Below are positions 1 through 9,202 of a DNA stretch of 64,000 nucleotides, piece by piece. The stretch comes from Syntrophus sp963665935 (lineage in GTDB: Bacteria; Desulfobacterota; Syntrophia; Syntrophales; Syntrophaceae): NCBI GenBank assembly GCA_963665935.1, contig OY762510.1, forward strand, positions 1,302,001 through 1,366,000, given 5' to 3'. Numbering within the stretch: the first letter of the stretch is position 1; each line of letters begins with the position of its first letter. The notes under the pieces were generated by a model. It made no database searches and had not been told where the DNA came from. It was given only the letters and a program-made list of their open reading frames with translations. The translations under genes and the position numbers were made by a program.

Positions 1-234
1 ATTGCCTACCACCACAAACCCCATCTGGCGAAAAATGCCCCTGTAGATACCGCCATCGTCCATCTGGCGGACATTCTGGTCAGGGCCATGGGGTTTGGTT
101 ATGCCGGCGATGCCTTTGTCCCGGCGGTTTCTCCCGCCTCCTTTGAACAGCTCAATCTCAGCGAAGAGGATATCCGGGAAGTCCTGAGGAACATCGAATC
201 CATGCGGGGCATGGGGGATGATCCGGCATGGTGA
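1..234 (+). CDS. HDOD-domain signalling protein, C-terminal end (partial)
   Basis: The reading frame is open from the first base and stops at TGA 232-234, so only about 77 C-terminal residues are present. The opening residues IAYHHKP, then IVHLADILVRAMGFG and a GDAFVP stretch, match the end of HDOD domains, which are HD-hydrolase relatives that usually lack catalysis and act in signalling. The next gene starts inside this one and carries a GGDEF domain, so the two probably form a signalling operon. The N-terminus lies outside the window. The family call rests on this short tail only. Confidence 0.6.
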   Translation: MAYHHKPHLAKNAPVDTAIVHLADILVRAMGFGYAGDAFVPAVSPASFEQLNLSEEDIREVLRNIESMRGMGDDPAW

Positions 235-1211
235 ATCGAAAAACCATTGTGATCATCGGCAGAAATCCTGTCATGGTTTCCCTCCTGGAACAGAAACTGC
301 GCGCCTCCCATTCCATCGCCACCTTTAACCGGATTCAGCAGGCCCTGGACTTTCTCTACACGAACCTGCCGGATCTGGTGATCATCGAATGGCAAAAGGA
401 GGACGACGCGACGGCAGACGCCCTGCGGACGTTCAAGGCCGAGCCCCTTTTCAGCCAGCTTCCCTTTCTCGCGATCCTGGACGAACCAGGGTCTGCCGTG
501 AATTGGGATATCCTCCCCGTCGAGGATTACCTCCGCAGGACGGATCTCGAAGCGGAGGCGATCAACCGCGTGGAGCTCTGCCTCCTGCGGTCCGAGCGGT
601 TGATCGAGATCAACCCCCTGACCCGGCTGCCAGGAAATATCTCCATCAACCGTGAGATCCAGGCGCGGCTCGATCGGGATGGGGAGTTTGACTTGGCCTA
701 TGCCGATCTGGATCAGTTCAAACCCTTCAACGACAAATATGGTTTCAGCCGGGGCGATGAGGTCCTCCGCGTCATGGGGCGCTTGATTCTCAGCATTGTT
801 CAAAGCCGGCAGCCCCAGGGAAGCTATATCGGCCATATCGGGGGCGATGATTTCATTTTCCTCATGGATGTCGGCTTCGCAGAGTCTGCATCGGAAGCCA
901 TTATCGAGGCTTTTGACCAGATTATCCCGACTTTTTATGATGCCGATGACCGGGGGCGGGGCTATATCGAATCTATCGACCGGCAGGGACAGACCCGGCA
1001 TTTTCCCTTGATGACGGTTTCCATCGGCGGAGTGACCCATCACCGCAACCGGCGGCTTTCCCATTACGGGGAGCTGACAGAGGCGGTTTCCCAGATGAAG
1101 AAATACGCCAAATCTTTCCCCGGCAGTTGCTTCCGCTCGGATAAACGTTCCGCTGTTCCGGCAGATTCCCCTGCCACACTTTCTTCCATTCCCTGCCATG
1201 AAATTGGTTAA
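228..1211 (+). CDS. Response-regulator-like GGDEF protein
   Basis: A protein of about 327 residues. Residues 5-115 look like a receiver-type alpha/beta domain (TIVIIGRNPVMVSLLEQKL, then LPDLVIIEW). A GGDEF domain follows from about residue 130, with LTRLPGN, the metal-binding YADLDQFKPFNDKYGF segment and the signature GGDDF. Active diguanylate cyclases normally have GG(D/E)EF, so the Asp in the fourth position leaves activity uncertain. The receiver half lacks a clear conserved phospho-acceptor context. The ATG overlaps the upstream HDOD gene by 7 bp (a GTG at 231 is an alternative), which suggests translational coupling. The last 25 residues are low-complexity and may be disordered. Confidence 0.75.
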   Translation: MVNRKTIVIIGRNPVMVSLLEQKLRASHSIATFNRIQQALDFLYTNLPDLVIIEWQKEDDATADALRTFKAEPLFSQLPFLAILDEPGSAVNWDILPVEDYLRRTDLEAEAINRVELCLLRSERLIEINPLTRLPGNISINREIQARLDRDGEFDLAYADLDQFKPFNDKYGFSRGDEVLRVMGRLILSIVQSRQPQGSYIGHIGGDDFIFLMDVGFAESASEAIIEAFDQIIPTFYDADDRGRGYIESIDRQGQTRHFPLMTVSIGGVTHHRNRRLSHYGELTEAVSQMKKYAKSFPGSCFRSDKRSAVPADSPATLSSIPCHEIG

Positions 1212-1321
1212 TCACGCAAAACCATACTTTTAAAAAGTCTTTCTTCTTTTCGCAGGCAAAGTTGTCTTGTAAATAAATGCCGGAATGATGTCCGAAATTT
1301 GCTTTTTCGGCGGGGCGTGCT

Positions 1322-2680
1322 ATGGTGCAGACCATGCAACCACGAATTCTTCCCCGGAAGGAACACCGGATATCCCGAAAGCAGATAAGCCCGAATGTGA
1401 TACGCACACTCTATCGACTCCGTGACAAAGGCTTCATTGCTTACCTGGTCGGAGGCTGTGTCCGCGACTTGCTCCTGGAGCGCACCCCCAAAGACTTCGA
1501 TATCGCCACAAACGCCACACCCAATCAGATCAAACGGCTCTTTCGCAACTGCCGTCTGGTCGGCCGCCGTTTCAGGTTGGCTCATCTTCACTTTCAGGAC
1601 GAAATCCTCGAAGTTTCCACGTTCCGAGCTGCGGCCCCCTCTGATGAGGGGGACATGGATGAGCCCGGTCCAGAGAATCGTCCTCTGCGGCACCTCAAGG
1701 ACAGCGATGGAATGGTCCTCCGTGACAACGTCTTTGGCACGCCGGAAGAGGATGCACTCCGCCGTGACTTCACGATCAATGCCCTTGCCTACAATATTGC
1801 AGATTTTTCGGTGATTGACTACTCAACCGGACTGAGCGACCTCCACGAGGGACTGATCCGTCCCATTGGCGACCCCTATGAACGGTTTACCGAAGATCCG
1901 GTGCGAATGCTCCGGGCTGTTCGCTTTGCCGCAACCCATAACTTTGCCATCGAACCCGCTACATGGGAGATCCTCTGTGACCTGTCTTCCACGATTTCCC
2001 GCGCTTCACCGGCAAGGCTCTATGAAGAGATTCTGAAACTCTTCCTGCATGGCGCTGCGCAATCCGTTTTCGGTCTTCTGGAAACAAGCGGACTCCTTAC
2101 TGCACTTTTCCCTATGCTCAGTCAGTGGCTCAGCCGAAGCAGCCATCACCGGGCCATCGTATTCGGTAATCTTGAATGCCTCGACCGGCTATGCCAAAGT
2201 GGCACACCGCCATCACCGTCGCTCTTCCTTGTCGCATTCTTCGGCCCCAGCCTGGAGGAAGCGGCGCTTGAACACCAGAGGGGCGGTATCCCCCGCCAGC
2301 AGGCACTGGATGCTGCTTGTACGGCGTCCTTGCAAGAACTCCGCAAAACCGTGAGCATCCCCGGACGGGTCGGCACTCAACTGAGAAGCATCCTCGTCAT
2401 GCAGCCATCAATGCACAGAAGGCCACCGCGTCGACCTTCTGTCATGGTCAACAGACCAGAGTTTGCAGAGGCATTGGCATACCTGCGCCTCACAGTAGAG
2501 TCCAGACGGGAAAGTCAGGCTGTTCTGAAATGGTGGGAAGCCTTCCTTTCCGGGACGCCTCCCTCAATGGATTCAGCACCCCCTGCAAATACGGCCCCGG
2601 CAAAAAGACGGAGAAAGAGACGACGCCGACATCGCCCTGCCGCACCGACTGCCGCAAGCCCTCTGGCGCTTGAGGAGTGA
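1322..2680 (+). CDS. pcnB: Poly(A) polymerase / CCA-adding-type nucleotidyltransferase
   Basis: A 452-residue member of the class II nucleotidyltransferase family. It has the nucleotide-binding GGCVRDLLL motif (residues about 43-51), the catalytic PKDFDIATNA aspartates, RRDFTINAL and EDPVRMLRAVRFA, in the standard order. The C-terminus is very basic (KRRRKRRRRHRP), as in PcnB-type poly(A) polymerases rather than compact CCA-adding enzymes. The likely role is 3' polyadenylation of RNA in decay. Translation could start at the ATG at 1322 or at a second ATG at 1334; neither has a strong ribosome site. It stands alone, with 110 bp upstream and a long AT-rich gap downstream. Confidence 0.85.
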   Translation: MVQTMQPRILPRKEHRISRKQISPNVIRTLYRLRDKGFIAYLVGGCVRDLLLERTPKDFDIATNATPNQIKRLFRNCRLVGRRFRLAHLHFQDEILEVSTFRAAAPSDEGDMDEPGPENRPLRHLKDSDGMVLRDNVFGTPEEDALRRDFTINALAYNIADFSVIDYSTGLSDLHEGLIRPIGDPYERFTEDPVRMLRAVRFAATHNFAIEPATWEILCDLSSTISRASPARLYEEILKLFLHGAAQSVFGLLETSGLLTALFPMLSQWLSRSSHHRAIVFGNLECLDRLCQSGTPPSPSLFLVAFFGPSLEEAALEHQRGGIPRQQALDAACTASLQELRKTVSIPGRVGTQLRSILVMQPSMHRRPPRRPSVMVNRPEFAEALAYLRLTVESRRESQAVLKWWEAFLSGTPPSMDSAPPANTAPAKRRRKRRRRHRPAAPTAASPLALEE

Positions 2681-3470
2681 TAACATCCTCTTTGGGAAGT
2701 GACTCATGCCCTGACTCTCTTCGCTGATTTGTCTCAGGTTGTTTCTGATATGAGGATCTTGTTCGGGGGACATGCCAAGCTCAAATACAAAGGCATGCGC
2801 TGGATTTTCGGGGCAGATCATTGAATCGCAGTTCAAACAAGCATCGTCTCGTCAGCCAATTTTCAGCTCATGTAACCGATCAACTACTTCCTGTAAGTAA
2901 GCATCCGATGATTTTGACAGTTATGCTTTGTTTCAAACGGTATTCAATATTGACTGAAAGCGACAAATAAGGCTCATCCTGAACAACGAAAATCATCGAT
3001 ATCAACACATCATTGGACAAAATGTATTATTGTGTCCAATCAATTCAGTTCCCCTGATCAACCTTTGGGAAAAATAAGCGGGGTACTTTGCATTGTCGGG
3101 GGTTGATATGGGGATAGATTGAAAACGGACAAACCTGAAATAAACGCTATTATTGGGAAAGATCCTTCACTTCGATGCCCTATATAGCGATAGAGGTGTT
3201 TTTTCAGTTTTCCGGATGCGACAAGTTTTTCAAATCGGAAAACTTGAAAACGTATATTAAAAGAGTAAAGTAAGGATTATCAATAAATCGTCGGTTTTTT
3301 TTACATATTTCATTCTTTGCCTGTTTAGATTTACAGCTCATTAAATTTGTTGATGATCCATTAGTCACCATAGATATTTTTTAAAAAATGTGTCGTAATT
3401 CTTTACGATTCTAACCTTAATAAAAAGTATATATACACAAAGTCATAATAATATCAAGTAACTGTAAACA
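2681..3470. other. Long AT-rich intergenic region with nested hairpins
   Basis: No credible gene is visible in these roughly 790 bases, which are much more AT-rich than pcnB. Two overlapping inverted repeats occur. CAAGTTTT (3222-3229) pairs with AAAACTTG (3239-3246), and AGTTTTCCG (3206-3214) pairs with CGGAAAACT (3236-3244). The right arms overlap, so the two hairpins exclude each other. Short T and A runs are common. The rest of the stretch shows nothing recognisable. Confidence 0.4.
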
Positions 3471-3486
3471 TGGTCCACGTGTTGCT
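3471..3486 (+). promoter_or_regulatory. Sigma-54-type (-24/-12) promoter candidate
   Basis: TGGTCCACGTGTTGCT has GG and GC dinucleotides separated by exactly 10 bases and a perfect TTGCT -12 element. The -24 element matches TGGCACG at TGG and one further C. Transcription would start near 3497, about 45 bases before the ATG at 3543. Sigma-54 control of PEP-CTERM genes by PrsK/PrsR-type regulators is known in other bacteria. No upstream activator site was identified. Confidence 0.5.
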
Positions 3487-3542
3487 ATATTTTTAATCTA
3501 AGTAGTGCACTTAGCACTTAATTTTCTAAAAAAGGAGGGCAT

Positions 3543-4265
3543 ATGAAACGATTATTTATCAGATTTATGCTTGTGATAGGGCTTGTGGTAGCGCTTGCGA
3601 CTGGTGCTAATGCATTAACTCTTGAGATCAAGGATGGCGGGCTGGGTTTTCAGCACGGTATTATCCCAGATAATGAATACAATGAATTCTTGCAGTATAC
3701 TTCACTGTTTGATGCCGTAAAGGTGCTGGATACGAATTCTGGCAGATACACATTGGGCGGGTATTACGGTAGTAAAATCCAACTCGCAGGGGGGCCTGCA
3801 GTTATCACGGTGGATTATTACGGTGCGGAAGCCGGCTTTTTAAATCAATTTTGGTATGGAAGCAGCATGTTATTCGACCATACAACAGGTGGCTTTGAAA
3901 ACTTGACTGGGACACCTGAGCATGCAGTAGTAGGGGTCGTCGACAGTGGTGCCACGCTAGATTTCGCATTCCTCTATAACCAAGGGACGGTAAATACAGC
4001 ACGGAATGTTACAAATGGGGTTAATAATCCGGGCAACGTCGCAAATACGGCAAACTTCTTTGCAAGCGTCGAAGGGGCTCCCGATGCTGTTAGCGGCAGC
4101 AGCATTTGGCTCTTCCTTGATGACGGAGCACCTGGGCCACTAGATAACCATGACGATTTCCTGGTTCGTATTACTGCCACAAGCGTTCCCGAACCTACCA
4201 CCATGCTTCTTCTTGGTCTAGGTCTTGTTGGCTTGGCAGGAGCCGGAAGAAAGTTTAATAAGTAA
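3543..4265 (+). CDS. PEP-CTERM sorting-domain protein
   Basis: A 240-residue exported protein. It has an N-terminal signal peptide (MKRLFIRF, then a hydrophobic stretch ending ATGANA). Its C-terminal tag reads VPEPTTM, a hydrophobic helix LLLGLGLVGLAGAG, and the basic end RKFNK. This tag is recognised by exosortase (EpsH/XrtA type), and such proteins are usually processed and sent to the surface or extracellular matrix. The middle region is Gly/Asn-rich and beta-type, with no family I can name. A strong ribosome site (AAAGGAGGG) lies 5 bases before the ATG. A sigma-54-like promoter precedes it and a hairpin terminator follows, so it is probably monocistronic. No exosortase gene is in the window. 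Confidence 0.85.
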   Translation: MKRLFIRFMLVIGLVVALATGANALTLEIKDGGLGFQHGIIPDNEYNEFLQYTSLFDAVKVLDTNSGRYTLGGYYGSKIQLAGGPAVITVDYYGAEAGFLNQFWYGSSMLFDHTTGGFENLTGTPEHAVVGVVDSGATLDFAFLYNQGTVNTARNVTNGVNNPGNVANTANFFASVEGAPDAVSGSSIWLFLDDGAPGPLDNHDDFLVRITATSVPEPTTMLLLGLGLVGLAGAGRKFNK

Positions 4266-4298
4266 TATGTAATAAAACAACCACATAATCAGTTTATT

Positions 4299-4336
4299 AC
4301 GGAAAGGCAGGGTCAGAAATGGTCCTGCCTTTCCGT
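4299..4336 (+). terminator. Hairpin terminator after PEP-CTERM gene
   Basis: ACGGAAAGGCAGG (4299-4311) and CCTGCCTTTCCGT (4324-4336) form a perfect 13-bp stem with a 12-base loop, 33 bp after the stop codon. The following TGTTGTG tract is only partly T-rich, so termination may be moderate. Confidence 0.6.
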
Positions 4337-4690
4337 TGTTGTGCATTTTAAATGACAATCAGTAGATTGGTCTATTGGTATAAATAAGGACTTGTAGATG
4401 CTATCCCGCACTTTTCGGTACAAGACATTTTTTGAAAAACTGTTCCGGTTAAATTCATCAAATTCTTCCTGAAATTTTGTTTTCATTATATTTTGCTGAT
4501 ATGTGACATTACAAACGGCATTCAATAATTCTACAGTCATGAATTTACTTGAAAAATAGTTAAGAATGCTGGAAAAAGAATAAAAGAGGTAGTGGGTATT
4601 AAAACGACTTTTTATTATAGAGAGTTTGTTCATTGCTTTTACGCAAAAATTTAAGGAAGGGCAATCAGGCTGGGCTTTGGAAATGTGCGG
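4337..4690. other. AT-rich gap, no gene seen
   Basis: About 350 AT-rich bases lie between the terminator and the KAP gene. A minus-strand reading frame exists here, but it runs through the terminator stem, has no good start site and no recognisable features, so it is not called. The promoter of the KAP gene presumably lies in the right half but is not clear by eye. Confidence 0.3.
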
Positions 4691-5105
4691 ATGACACGAA
4701 TTATAGAGATATTTAGGACATGGCAAGGATGGAAATGCTTACAAGAGAACTGCGAATTAATAGCGATATTGTCTGTTGCTGGGCTATCTTTTGGCAAATG
4801 GGTTTTCCCATACATTGTTACCAACTGCCATATTAAGAAAGTATTTCAGCTTGAGTTCTCTTTTGATTGGTCCATGGTTTTCATTGTTTCGCTTTTGCCT
4901 TTTGTCGGATATAGGCCTGCGAAAAATTTTTGGCAGAGATATTGGTATAATAGTCAAAAGCTTAAGGAGATTCCCTTCACCTATATAGATGGGATTTTTG
5001 TTTTTGTTGCTTTTGTAGTTATCGCAATATGTATCAGTCAGGAACCACTAAAAAACCTTGATTTATCGACACCATCCAAGTTGTGGTTAATATGTTGGTT
5101 CCTAG
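4691..5105 (+). pseudogene. N-terminal membrane part of KAP NTPase, cut off by IS
   Basis: This frame begins at ATG 4691 (a GTG at 4685 is an alternative). It encodes hydrophobic segments around ELIAILSVAGLSFGKWVF, WSMVFIVSLLPFVGY and DGIFVFVAFVVIAICI, then KLWLICWFL, where the insertion sequence interrupts it. Inside the IS it ends after a few codons (TGA at 5120-5122). If the IS and one CTAG copy are removed, the codon at 5102 continues in the same frame into the NTPase gene downstream. The broken hydrophobic segment then becomes one continuous helix, KLWLICWFLLVAILWSIS. The intact ancestor would have had about 858 residues. Confidence 0.75.
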
Positions 5106-6686
5106 GAGTCTGTCGGACTTGACTGTTCAGCTACTTTATTGATGAAAAGTCCGAGATTATTTTGTTCATTTAATTCGGGTTTGGCATCCGTGACGGCTTT
5201 ATGCTCGGATGCATTATGAATGTTTCCTTAATACCTCAGGGAAACCATGTTCTTTTTCAATCTATGTGGTCAGGGTATGCAGTCTTTTGATGTTCCAGGC
5301 TATGCAGGCAAGATTCCATTCCCCTTGTGCCTTCTCAAAACCGCGCATCGAGAAACTTCGGAATCCCATGACTGCCTTGATGATGCCAAAGACGGGTTCA
5401 GATGTCGTCTTTCGTAATGCGTAGATAGCCTTTCCCGCTATAGTCTTAAGCCGGTGCTTCATCCTTGTTACGGCATCTGCGTTGTCTGGCAGCGACGGCG
5501 GTTCCTGGAATCGGTCCCAAAGGGGTTCATTGTGTTCTTTCCGATCGGCGGCGATATAAGGAGTCAATTCCTGCTTTTCGCAGGCAGCGACATTTGCCTC
5601 GCTGAAGTAACCACTGTCGGCGATCAAATCAGTCACAGCTCCCAGTTCCTCCGGCAATACCGCCAAGTGTTCCAACGTCGGCTCAATTTCCTGCTTGTCA
5701 TTAGGGTGCTGGGTGACATGGGCGGAAACGATGAGTTTGGATGTCGTGTCGGCAACCGCCTGGGCATTGTATCCCTGCTCGAATCCTCCACCGGGAACGG
5801 GCATGATCCGGGATTCTTCGTCGGTCAGATTGACCTGATCACTGGAACGCGGGCCGGACACCGGCGGCTTTGGCTGTTTGCCTCGGGGTTTCTTGCCGGT
5901 TTCCTGTTCTTTCTTGATGCGCCGGGCAATCTTTTCCTCGTAGGTGGCTTGCTCACGCGCATGACGCTCTGCCGCGCGCCGTTCGATTTCTGCCTTGGCA
6001 GCAGCAATGGCCGCCAGGCGTTTTTCCCGGCGCTCAAGCTCCTCGGGAATGCTCAGTCCATCGGGGAGGTCGGAACGATCCGCAGCTTCCGCCTTCTTGA
6101 GCAGTTCGGCGACTTCGGCTTTAATCTGTGCCTCCAGCTTGCAGGCGTGACCATAGCTCAATGCCCGATGCCGGGAAGCATTCGCTTTGATCTTGCTGCC
6201 GTCAAGACTGACTTTCCCGAGTTTAAGCACGCCCATCTGGCGGGCAATCATCAGGATCTGAACGAACAGTTCGGACAATTCTTTCAGAAAGCGTCGCCGA
6301 AAACTGGCAATCGTATCATGGTCCGGATGCGTATTGGCTGCTATGTACCGGAAAGCTACCGAATCATAGGTGCTGCGCTCCAGTTTGCGGCTGGAGAAAA
6401 CACCCGTGGCATAACCGTAAAATAAAAGTGCTGTCAGCATTGCCGGACTGTGCGCTTGTGAACCGCGACCGGCATAGGAATCCCTCAAAGAACGAAGGTT
6501 GAGCTGGGCTACAATCTCAACCACAAACCGGGCAAGGTGACCGTCAGGAAGCCAGTCGTCAATTGACGGCGGAAGCAAAAAAGACGTCCTTCGATCACAT
6601 TGAATAAAATTGGCGCTCATCCGTGATACTCCTGCATTCAAAGATGAGCGATTATATCATATTACGTCGTAAAGTCCGACAAACTC
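5106..6686 (-). mobile_element. IS1182-family insertion sequence
   Basis: A complete element of 1581 bp. Its ends are imperfect inverted repeats: GAGTCTGTCGGACTT on the left, and GAGTTTGTCGGACTT read inward from the right, 14 of 15 identical. It is flanked by a 4-bp direct repeat CTAG at 5102-5105 and 6687-6690, the target duplication expected for this family, which favours palindromic tetranucleotides. It holds one transposase gene on the minus strand. Intact ends, target duplication and transposase suggest a recent insertion. Confidence 0.92.
5262..6620 (-). CDS. IS1182-family transposase
   Basis: A DDE transposase of about 452 residues, full length for the family. The N-terminal part has SFLLPPSIDDWLPDGHLARF. 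Catalytic acidic residues lie in KVSLDGSKIKANAS (first Asp), LIADSGYFSEA (second Asp) and SEPVFGIIKAVMGFR (Glu). A charged central insertion rich in Glu, Lys and Arg (about residues 165-245) is typical. The chosen start at 6620 has AGGAG eight bases upstream; an in-frame ATG at 6641 lacks such a site. There are no stops or frameshifts, so the enzyme is probably functional. Confidence 0.9.
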   Translation of the reverse strand: MSANFIQCDRRTSFLLPPSIDDWLPDGHLARFVVEIVAQLNLRSLRDSYAGRGSQAHSPAMLTALLFYGYATGVFSSRKLERSTYDSVAFRYIAANTHPDHDTIASFRRRFLKELSELFVQILMIARQMGVLKLGKVSLDGSKIKANASRHRALSYGHACKLEAQIKAEVAELLKKAEAADRSDLPDGLSIPEELERREKRLAAIAAAKAEIERRAAERHAREQATYEEKIARRIKKEQETGKKPRGKQPKPPVSGPRSSDQVNLTDEESRIMPVPGGGFEQGYNAQAVADTTSKLIVSAHVTQHPNDKQEIEPTLEHLAVLPEELGAVTDLIADSGYFSEANVAACEKQELTPYIAADRKEHNEPLWDRFQEPPSLPDNADAVTRMKHRLKTIAGKAIYALRKTTSEPVFGIIKAVMGFRSFSMRGFEKAQGEWNLACIAWNIKRLHTLTT

Positions 6687-6713
6687 CTAGTTGCAATTCT
6701 TTGGTCGATCAGC

Positions 6714-8852
6714 GTGAAAATCACCGGTGAGCGCATCAAGTCTCTTGAATTGCCACCCGCAAGAAGTGATCAATATGTCGATAACAATTTCTTCCCCGAC
6801 GAACCCATTGATCAGATCGACAAGGATTTACTGAATAGAACAGAATTCATAGACAAAATGAGTAAACAAATCATAAATTTTCCATCTTCAGAACCATTTG
6901 TTTTCGGACTTCATGGCCAGTGGGGGGAGGGAAAGACGTCTGTTCTGAAGCTGCTTAAGAATAAGCTAGAGAAAGAGCAGAATATAATAGTTAACGAATT
7001 TGATCCGTGGTATTTTTCATCGCAAAATGCGGTCATAAAAGCCTTCTATACGAATCTCTATATATCTCTAAATAAAAAATTTTTTCTTCCTAATTTCAAA
7101 GCAACCGTTACTAAGTACACAAAGGTTCTTAACCTTGGTGTTAAAGCCTCCTCAGGAGTATTCGTTGATTTTACCATGTCCGGTGAATCTGTAGAGGAAC
7201 TGAAGAGCCAGGTTGAAAAATGTATCAACTATACACGCATGAAAATTGTCATTCTCATTGATGATATAGACAGGTTGAATAAGGATGATATTTTACAAGT
7301 GTTTAAGATCGTAAAGCTCTCTGCTAAATTCAAGAATGTAGTATTCGTGCTGAGTTTTGATGATAACGTTGTTCGTTCTCAATTTCAGGATGAGATTCAC
7401 ACTGACCCATCTTATATAGAGAAGATAATTCAAAGTCCCATTAACCTGCCTCCAGCCGAGCAGATCGCAATCGACAAATTCCTTTATTATTCATATCATC
7501 GCGAATACCTTACAGAAGTAAATCGTTTGTTTAAAATCCTTGAAATAGACGAACAGCGGATCAATGAGTTTCATGATTCTTTTGATTATGCATATTTAAA
7601 ATATATTCACCGTCTCTTTCCCACCCTCAGGACAGCGAAGAGATACTTGAATGGGCTCTACTCTACATTGCCGGCAGTTAAGACAGAGGTCAATTTACAC
7701 GATTTTTTTATCCTCGAATTAGTTCGAATCTTCTATCCTAAAGTTTATAATGATATTTGGCAAAGGCCTTGGTTCTACATCTCCGCTAGTTGGTCCCTCA
7801 TCACTCAGTCAACTTGGCCTTATATGGGTAATGAAGAGAAAAGGTATGAACAGATTAAAGGACATATTGAAAAGGTTTTACCGCCTGATGACAAAATATT
7901 ACAGCAGCTCCTGGAGGCATTGTTCCCAGAAATTCATAATGCTTTGATTATCACTAAAGTATCTTTAGACGAAGGAAACAGCAGGAAGACACAGAGGATT
8001 ACACATCCCGATGTTTTTCCAAAGTATTTTTTGATGCGCATACCACAAGGGGAACTTTCTGATGAAAGAGTAAAAGCTGTAATATCGGAATGGAATAGCT
8101 ATGATAATGACATGCTCAATACCAAGATGATCGAAGAATTCGAGAAGTTGCGTGAAGAGAAAAAACTTCCTGAACTCTTGTCTAGGTTTCGCGTATATCA
8201 TCAGACAATTGAGCCTCATACAGCCAGCACCTTAATCAGATTCCTCTCCAAAAATATGAAGCTTTTACCTGAAGAATTCGAAAGTGGTTTGATCGAATCA
8301 GAATTAACATCCGTCAAATTATTAATTGTTTCTCTTTTAAACGATCAAGTCCAGCCTAACGAAATTCAGTCTCTACTAAAGGAAATCGTCACCGATACAT
8401 CCTCCTTGAACTTGGCTGGCAGTTTACTTCTGATGGTTAGCGAACCTGGAACATACTACACAGTTCAAAAAAACATCGACATAAATGTTCTGTATGAGAA
8501 CTTTTTCAAGCGAATGAATGAATACTTTATCTCAGGGCAGCGTGACATCTTTGAGGGAAAACATACTCTGTATGGACAAACCGTCCTTTTGGCTCGGTGG
8601 GCTAAATCTGATTTAGAGGTGAACAACTACATCTTGTCTTTAATCGACACACATCACCACTATCTAGGCCGCTTCATAGCGATGTACAGGCCAGATGTTG
8701 GAAATAATGAAGCATTTCTCCAAATCTTTGATGCAGACAGTATTTATAAAAGAGCCACCCAATATGGATCTGACGGTTATTCTGAAGAACATGAAAAACG
8801 GGCAATAGAAGCTTTCATGAAATTATACAAAGCTAACAGAGCCTCGTTATAG
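6714..8852 (+). CDS. KAP-family P-loop NTPase, C-terminal portion
   Basis: From the GTG at 6714 this frame encodes 712 residues. Walker A is GQWGEGKTS (residues 68-76) and Walker B is VILIDDIDRL (near 180), followed by a sensor-like VVFVLSFDDNVV. These are hallmarks of the KAP group of STAND-like NTPases (Kidins220, PifA). Bacterial members are often membrane-anchored and some act in phage exclusion. The N-terminal membrane domain is encoded upstream of the IS, so 6714 is probably an internal residue of the original protein, and no ribosome site is visible. The C-terminal half is helical and unassigned. Any product made now would be soluble and driven by readthrough from the IS. Confidence 0.8.
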   Translation: MKITGERIKSLELPPARSDQYVDNNFFPDEPIDQIDKDLLNRTEFIDKMSKQIINFPSSEPFVFGLHGQWGEGKTSVLKLLKNKLEKEQNIIVNEFDPWYFSSQNAVIKAFYTNLYISLNKKFFLPNFKATVTKYTKVLNLGVKASSGVFVDFTMSGESVEELKSQVEKCINYTRMKIVILIDDIDRLNKDDILQVFKIVKLSAKFKNVVFVLSFDDNVVRSQFQDEIHTDPSYIEKIIQSPINLPPAEQIAIDKFLYYSYHREYLTEVNRLFKILEIDEQRINEFHDSFDYAYLKYIHRLFPTLRTAKRYLNGLYSTLPAVKTEVNLHDFFILELVRIFYPKVYNDIWQRPWFYISASWSLITQSTWPYMGNEEKRYEQIKGHIEKVLPPDDKILQQLLEALFPEIHNALIITKVSLDEGNSRKTQRITHPDVFPKYFLMRIPQGELSDERVKAVISEWNSYDNDMLNTKMIEEFEKLREEKKLPELLSRFRVYHQTIEPHTASTLIRFLSKNMKLLPEEFESGLIESELTSVKLLIVSLLNDQVQPNEIQSLLKEIVTDTSSLNLAGSLLLMVSEPGTYYTVQKNIDINVLYENFFKRMNEYFISGQRDIFEGKHTLYGQTVLLARWAKSDLEVNNYILSLIDTHHHYLGRFIAMYRPDVGNNEAFLQIFDADSIYKRATQYGSDGYSEEHEKRAIEAFMKLYKANRASL

Positions 8853-8992
8853 GTTAAACAATTCCCTTCTGATCATTTTGATAACCAAACTTAAATTGGA
8901 GGAGTCCTGAGTTTAGAAGGTGATTACTTGTCACGGGTGCAGACGCAAAAAGCCAAGCCGAACATTTCAATTGTTGGATGGAGATGAACGAC

Positions 8993-9202
8993 ATGAATAA
9001 TAAGTATGATTGTCTTTGCTGCCATCGGGGTGTTTCTAAGAACCAGTCTCGCCAATGCCCGATATGTGGACACGTCTTTCAAGGAAATGGATGGGATGGG
9101 ATCGACGCCCACTGGAAGGCCAAACACGGTGATGTAATGCCATATGCCGTTTTTTGGAACTCACTGTGTCATGACCACAAGAACATACATGGAGGTGCAT
9201 AG
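8993..9202 (+). CDS. Small zinc-finger-like protein
   Basis: A protein of about 69 residues starting at ATG 8993, with GGAG nine bases upstream (in-frame ATGs at 8978 and 8984 are possible). It has two CxxC-type pairs, CLCC near the start and CPIC about 20 residues later, then HWKAKH and a late CHDHK. This fits one or two zinc-binding knuckles of C2H2 type. I cannot name a family. It follows the KAP gene by 140 bp and its TAG stop abuts the next ATG, so it is likely co-transcribed. It could be a nucleic-acid-binding partner of the NTPase, but that is a guess. Confidence 0.5.
   Translation: MNNKYDCLCCHRGVSKNQSRQCPICGHVFQGNGWDGIDAHWKAKHGDVMPYAVFWNSLCHDHKNIHGGA

Noticed and set aside
4313..4726. 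Minus-strand frame of about 137 codons before the KAP gene
   Set aside because: It runs through the terminator stem, has no ribosome site, and its product shows no domain or sensible composition.
5454..6425. Long plus-strand frame opposite the transposase
   Set aside because: It is the complement of a clear IS1182 transposase and has no known domain.
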